Shown here in pieces: positions 59,489 to 64,000 of a DNA stretch of 64,000 nt; position 1 is the first letter of the stretch, and every line of letters begins with the position of its first letter. Made by a program: the position numbers and the translations under genes. The notes below the pieces were generated by a model, which was not told the origin of the DNA, searched no databases, and worked only from the letters and a program-made list of their open reading frames with translations. The stretch is from Polysphondylium violaceum. Lineage: Eukaryota > Evosea > Eumycetozoa > Dictyosteliales > Dictyosteliaceae. The stretch lies in the NCBI GenBank assembly GCA_000277445.1, contig AJWJ01000010.1, forward strand, positions 44,590 through 108,589, in the 5' to 3' direction.

Positions 59489-60744
59489 TTATTTTTTTAA
59501 AACTGTAGTCAACACAGGAACCAAAACAGCTACCAATACAATGATTACAATAATTAAGAGAATAAATAACTTCTTTCTAGACTTTTTGTGTAATCTGTTG
59601 GCTTCGGCTAGATTTTCAACACCCTCCTTTGTATTCAATACAGTGGATTCTACGTTTGCTTCAATTTGATTTAAAAGTTCACCTTGGGTTTCAACTAAAA
59701 CTGCCATATCTAAAAATAATTGATGTAGCTCTGCTATACTTTGCTCCAATTTCAAAATATCATTGTGTCTGTCTTGAATGTAATCCAATGCATTCTTGGC
59801 TTGAGTGTGTAAATGGGTATATAAAATCTGTTCTTCAAAAATCTTTTTAGAATCTCCAGACTCCATTGCTGCATTGATTTCTTCTTGAGTTGCATCAGGT
59901 TTAACTAGAATCATAATGATGGTATATATTAATATACAACAGTTTTACATTTGACAATCCTCATCCACATGAATACTACTTACCAATTTTATATTGTCTT
60001 TCAATCTTTTCTTTATATTTGTTTTTATAGTTATTTTGAATTTCTTGATACTCTCTCATCATTTCTACAAACTTTTGTGTCAGAGTATTTTGCATATTGG
60101 ATCTAATACGAACTTCTGTAGGTGTAGCTGTTTTTGTTGCTGCAAATTTATCATTATTGGATTTCATTAAATCTAATTTTTTCTTTAAATCTGAAAATGC
60201 TCTATTTGTAGAGTCTAACATTCCTTGTAAATCTTCTTCATACTCTATAGTAGTGGTAGGAGTGAATTATTATTATTAATATCTGTACAATAAACAACTA
60301 TTAAATAACAAACATACTTGAACCTTGATCAACATTGATAGAATTTAAAGTTAAAACATATTTATCCTCAATGGTTTTTACATTTCTTCTAATTGATGTC
60401 ATGGCAGTTTTTATCACACCAACTTCTTGATAAAACTCTGGCATAAATTCCTCTTCTGGCTCACCATCAATGGGACCCATTTCAATGTCATCTATGGATG
60501 GTTCGTTTCCACTGGAACCGTGTTCAGGTGATTCTGGAGTTTCATCTTCACCTTTACCCTTTTTACCTTTTTTACCTTTTTTATCTACCTCTGGTCTTAC
60601 ACCACCTAATTGCTAAACAAATTAATAATATTAATGTCAATATCATGTGTGCGTGTCTTTGTCATCATTCATCTATCGTGGTATTCCAATCATATGATCT
60701 AAATATAAAATAATTACTCTTAATTCTTCTAAACGATCCTCCAT
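59489..60744 (-). CDS. syntaxin-type Qa-SNARE
   Basis: Four exons: 60718-60744 (MEDRLEELR), 60318-60612, 59984-60244 and 59489-59904; 332 residues. An acidic and Lys/Gly-rich N-terminal part leads into the three-helix Habc domain (MPEFYQEVGVIKTAMTSI to YKEKIERQYKIV). The SNARE motif (about 240-300) has LEQSIAELHQLFLDMAVLVETQGELLNQIEANVES, with the ionic-layer Gln in ETQGELL, as in Qa-SNAREs of the syntaxin 1/Sso1 group. A C-terminal anchor (LFILLIIVIIVLVAVLVPV) ends the protein. It drives vesicle fusion, probably at the plasma membrane. Intron positions split the helices. Confidence 0.95.
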
Positions 60745-61865
60745 GGCTGCTACTCTATTATTACTTTACTATAAAACACTATTGTATAACACTCTTCTGA
60801 CTACTATACACTGGTACTGTACTCTAATATTTGGATATTTATATTTATATTAAATATTGCCCTAATTTACAAAATTTTAAAACTTGGTGATTTTCTGAAA
60901 TTTTTTAAAACAATTTGCTACGTTTACAGTTCTGTAAAAAAAATATAACCTATTGAAAAAAAAAGCAAAAAAAAAGATATTAGTGATTTCGTGGTTTTTT
61001 TTTGTTCTTTGTGTCTAGGCGCTTCTTTTAAAAAAGTGGTTGGTAATTGTAGTTTTTGTTATTATTATGACAACCAACCTCCAAGTCCCTATGTGTGCAC
61101 AAAACAAATAATAATAATAATATTAATGTTGATAAATACCAATATCTATGTGTATGTCTATGTTTCTATATTTGTATTTGTGTATGGAATTATATTTAAT
61201 ATGTATATTATATTTTAAATTATTTTATCTCTTATCACCCCACAATATAATTAATGAATAAAATTTTATGTTTGTGGTATGTGTGTGTGAGTGAATAAAT
61301 GTATACAATTTATATGTTGCGTGTGAGTGGAGTGGGGTGTGTGTTTATGTATAAACGAGTGGTATAAGGGTAATGGATATTTGCTATGTATAATATTTTA
61401 TATTATAACACACGATAAAGTACAATATGAGAGATCTTCACCACCCGCGTGTTTTATGAAAAAAAAAAAATTGCAAAAAAATTGCAAAAAAAAAAAATAA
61501 AAAATAAAAAAAAAAAATAGCCCAAAGCCATGGTTTGCATCCTTTTTCGGATGATTCGATAACATAATTTCAATTTTATCGTCATGAGATAACAACATGT
61601 GGTGGTGATATGTTTGGCTTGTGGGCCACAAGGCAATGGTCGTCGTGTAGTTTCTTTGAAAAAGATATTCATCACAACCATATTTCTTTAATTTGTATAT
61701 TAGCTTTACCAATATACCATTTATAGAATTATGGTTGCTGTGAGTGATCATTTTAAATAGGCTATCAAACAGCATCATATTCCATCAAAAGGGTTGGTGA
61801 TTCCTCGTGGAATTTACTAACCCTTTTTTTATTTTTTTTTTTTTCGTTTTCTTGCAATTTTGCAT
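60745..61865. other. long intergenic region
   Basis: About 1.1 kb between divergent genes, with poly-A/T tracts and GT-rich patches (61270-61350). The only coding-like stretch is the doubtful minus-strand frame at 61398-61778, listed separately. Confidence 0.45.
61398..61778 (-). other. possible small gene or gene fragment
   Basis: A minus-strand frame from ATG at 61778 gives about 90 residues of mixed composition (VKLIYKLKKYGCDEYLFQ, MLLSHDDKIEIMLSNHPKK) before it runs into a poly-Phe stretch from a T-rich tract. GC content over 61510-61790 is higher than in the neighbouring spacer. No family is recognised and there is no intron evidence. It may be a remnant or a 5' exon whose remainder is not visible. 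Confidence 0.25.
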
Positions 61866-63395
61866 ATGATTCAGATAATGTTTATAACTAAACAAAATTT
61901 AATAAAGTCTAGTAGTTATCTACGATATTGTTCAACAACAAATAGTAATAATATTAATAGTAATAATAGTAGTAATAGTAGTATATCATCTGTATATCAA
62001 ACATTTAAAAAGTATGATTTTTTAAAAAGAAATCTATCAAATAGAGATATTTGGATACCTCCTCTCGTGACAAACAACAACTATTCGCCAGAGGAAAAGG
62101 ATATATTGCCCATTATAAAGAGTCAATTAAAAGCATCGATTATAGGGTTGAGTGACAGCAATAGTAAGAGTAATAACAACAATAACAACTATAACGGTGT
62201 AGTTAAAACTTTAGAAAAGAATATACTTGTTTCTACAAATGAACGAGTAGATAGGAACGCTCATTTGAAACTAAATAGTGAAAAAGACTTTACCAAAGAG
62301 AATTTAGATAGATTCTCCAAGTACTTTGAAAGCGATACGACAAAGAACAGATTTACATCAACTTGGACGCAACAGCTCTTGCCCAACAGCTACAAGATTG
62401 ACAATACAGTGTCTGATCAAACCAATGAATCGTTTAATTATCTGTACCCAATCCTATCGTTCTTGGACGCATATCATTCAGACCAATTTCACTATACCTT
62501 TCATTGTCTAACGACCGAGAGCATTGCGGGCGAGGTGAACGATGGCGGTGGCGAGGGAAAGCAAATGAAAAAGGTCAAGTCCATTCAAAGAAGATTGGCC
62601 AACAAACTAAAAGACACGAGAAAGAGGATATTTAAAAAGATGGTGAAGCCATTTGATCAGGGCTTGAGTGTGGAGAAGGCAAACCTCGATACCGCCGCAT
62701 TGGACCCACTCAAATCACCGCATCAGGCATTCTTTATCGTTCAGTTGCTCTTGACCAACAACGACGACCTGTATATCTCTGTCAACAGATCATTATACAA
62801 TCAACTCTGGTCACTACCATTACCCTTTAATCAAGGCGTTGTTCACATTGACCGTGATCTCAAGCCCCCATCGAGGGCCTATAAAAAACTCATTGAATCA
62901 TTCTCAATCCTCGGCACCATACCCCAACCCAACGATATATGTGTGGATTTGGGCAGTTCTCCAGGTGGTTGGATATCCATTCTCTCTCGTCTATATAAAC
63001 AGCATACTACAGACAAACTCTGTATATTCAGTATCGATAGATCACCTCTAGAACAAGGATTGGAAAAAGATATTCATCGTCACCTGATCACCGATGGCAT
63101 GAAATGGCGATTAACCTCTGATGACATTAGTCAGAGTACCAATACCGATGCCAACATATGGCTATTCAACGACATGGCTATTCCGCCAAATAAAAGTTGT
63201 CAAGTGTTGGATGCTTGGATAAAAAGTGGTAAAGTCAATTACTTTGTGTGGGCAATAAAGTTTATTGGTGATACAGAATATAATAATACATTAGAATTGA
63301 TAACAAAGATTATGAAAGACAATAATATCACAACCTATTGTACAAAACATCTTTTAAATCAAGGTAATGAAATTATGATTATTGGTAAAGTTTAA
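61866..63395 (+). CDS. RlmM/FtsJ-like SAM-dependent rRNA 2'-O-methyltransferase, probably mitochondrial
   Basis: Single exon. The best start is the ATG at 61866 (MIQIMFITKQNLIK); 509 residues. The N-terminus is basic and Ser/Asn-rich (SSSYLRYCSTTNSN), like a mitochondrial presequence. The region to about residue 330 is divergent. From there the FtsJ-type fold is clear: PPSRAYKKLIESFSILG, DICVDLGSSPGGWISILSRL (SAM loop), FSIDRSPLEQGL, a KWRL block, WLFNDMAIPP with the catalytic-type Asp, and a late Lys in YFVWAIKF. The order matches RlmM-like 2'-O-methyltransferases acting on large-subunit rRNA. Residues about 210-330 are noticeably GC-rich. No intron. Confidence 0.82.
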   Translation: MIQIMFITKQNLIKSSSYLRYCSTTNSNNINSNNSSNSSISSVYQTFKKYDFLKRNLSNRDIWIPPLVTNNNYSPEEKDILPIIKSQLKASIIGLSDSNSKSNNNNNNYNGVVKTLEKNILVSTNERVDRNAHLKLNSEKDFTKENLDRFSKYFESDTTKNRFTSTWTQQLLPNSYKIDNTVSDQTNESFNYLYPILSFLDAYHSDQFHYTFHCLTTESIAGEVNDGGGEGKQMKKVKSIQRRLANKLKDTRKRIFKKMVKPFDQGLSVEKANLDTAALDPLKSPHQAFFIVQLLLTNNDDLYISVNRSLYNQLWSLPLPFNQGVVHIDRDLKPPSRAYKKLIESFSILGTIPQPNDICVDLGSSPGGWISILSRLYKQHTTDKLCIFSIDRSPLEQGLEKDIHRHLITDGMKWRLTSDDISQSTNTDANIWLFNDMAIPPNKSCQVLDAWIKSGKVNYFVWAIKFIGDTEYNNTLELITKIMKDNNITTYCTKHLLNQGNEIMIIGKV

Positions 63396-63493
63396 AACGT
63401 TTGGTTTTAATTAATCACATATAGAATATGTTGTTGTTGAATGTTGAAGAGATGGAATAGCAAGATCTTGAAGAGAAGGAAGACAACTCGATC

Positions 63494-64000
63494 TCAATCA
63501 GCTCTTTTTCCTAATAAAAAGTTAATTTGTTGTGATTTTGGACGTTCAGATTTTAACCAAGGTCCTGATTCATTGTCATTGTCATTATTGTTGTTGTTGT
63601 TGTTGTTATTGTTGTTATTTGTTGTAGTTGTTGTTTCTGGAATTTGTGACATAGTTGTTGTAGAGGTAGTGGATGCTATGGATTCACTAGAGTTTGCTAA
63701 AGAAGAGGTGGATGAAGATAGTGTAGTATTGGAATTGGTTTGTTGTGGAGTTGGAGTAGTTGTGGTTGTAGTAGTTGTTGTAGTTGTTTGAGGTGGAGCT
63801 TTTCTTACTGGTGGGAGAACTGGTGCTTTGGTTTGTTGCATTACAGGAGGTGTTGTAGAGTTGAATGCATATACCGATACAGGTCTTTTAGTGTGTTGTG
63901 GATAGACAATTTCACTACCTCCTGGTGGTGTTCCTGTTGTTGCTGTTGGTTGTTGTGTTTGTGGTGGAGGTGCATAGTAAGTTTGAGGAGGATATTGTTG
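63494..64000 (-). CDS. 3' part of a Pro/Thr/Gln-rich low-complexity protein (5' end outside window)
   Basis: Open frame from the window edge to a stop at 63494 (at least 168 residues). It reads PPPQTQQPTATTG, VYPQHTKRPVSVYAF, then runs of Pro, Thr and Ser, about 12 Asn, and a charged end PWLKSERPKSQQINFLLGKRAD. No folded domain is visible. It might be the tail of an actin-, membrane- or RNA-associated scaffold; the sequence does not decide. Convergent with the RlmM-like gene, with about 100 nt between stops. Confidence 0.65.
   Translation of the reverse strand, partial: QQYPPQTYYAPPPQTQQPTATTGTPPGGSEIVYPQHTKRPVSVYAFNSTTPPVMQQTKAPVLPPVRKAPPQTTTTTTTTTTTPTPQQTNSNTTLSSSTSSLANSSESIASTTSTTTMSQIPETTTTTNNNNNNNNNNNNDNDNESGPWLKSERPKSQQINFLLGKRAD

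Overview
This window is from a dictyostelid (social amoeba) nuclear genome; the genus is not resolved. The reasons are: very AT-rich intergenic DNA, short AT-rich GT..AG introns (about 50-110 nt), coding regions studded with Asn, Gln, Ser and Thr runs (AAT/CAA/AGT codon repeats), FNIP-type repeats (a dictyostelid hallmark), a RING gene and a kinase with long poly-N inserts, and a canonical eukaryotic tRNA-Ser(GCT). Exon structures below were built by hand from splice signals and reading-frame phase.

Layout. 1-5.2 kb, all minus: the 3' part of an SPT2-like chromatin protein, a J-domain/multi-TM/MYND-finger protein, and a small TM2-domain protein. 5.9-7.4 kb, minus: a large multispanning membrane protein. 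8.9-11.2 kb, plus: a PQ-loop transporter-like protein and an HTATIP2/TIP30-like NAD(P)-binding protein. 11.4-12.0 kb: a duplicated ~93 bp unit beside tRNA-Ser(GCT). 12.6-14.1 kb, minus: an unusual GC-richer locus with two reading frames. The first carries a diphtheria-toxin/exotoxin-A-type ADP-ribosyltransferase signature and the second is Ala/Gly-rich and hydrophobic; they are separated by a frameshift. 14.4-19.0 kb, minus: a RING E3-like protein and an XRN-family 5'-3' exonuclease. 19.7-19.95 kb, plus: a truncated thioredoxin remnant. 20.4-24.7 kb, minus: a leucine-rich-repeat protein and a GPAT3/4-type glycerol-3-phosphate acyltransferase. 24.9-26.4 kb, plus: malonyl-CoA decarboxylase.

26.4-40.4 kb, minus: a glycosyltransferase-sulfotransferase fusion, a very large FNIP-repeat protein, and a PX-PH-zinc finger-AGC kinase of the IRE/MAST/RIM15 type. 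42.2-42.9 kb, plus: a cyclophilin. 42.9-60.7 kb, all minus: a CID-domain protein, a 75-residue membrane protein, a type I membrane protein, a coiled-coil/tandem-BRCT protein, a rhodanese-methyltransferase, a Crinkler/RHS-like P-loop protein, a TruB-family pseudouridine synthase, a TrmB-family tRNA m7G methyltransferase and a syntaxin. 61.9-63.4 kb, plus: an RlmM/FtsJ-like rRNA methyltransferase. The window ends inside a low-complexity Pro/Thr/Gln gene on the minus strand.

The genes do not form one pathway. Small functional groups are visible: RNA modification and decay (TruB, TrmB, RlmM-like, XRN, CID), lipid metabolism (GPAT and malonyl-CoA decarboxylase as divergent neighbours), and secretory/membrane biology (syntaxin, GT-sulfotransferase, TM2, PQ-loop). 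The most unusual items are the ADP-ribosyltransferase-like locus, the three-domain GT/GT/sulfotransferase fusion, the J-domain/MYND membrane protein and the Crinkler-like protein. Three apparent coding breaks (at about 13.4, 24.5 and 40.0 kb) need read-level checking before being called biological; only the one at about 40.0 kb lies in a homopolymer run long enough to suggest an assembly error.
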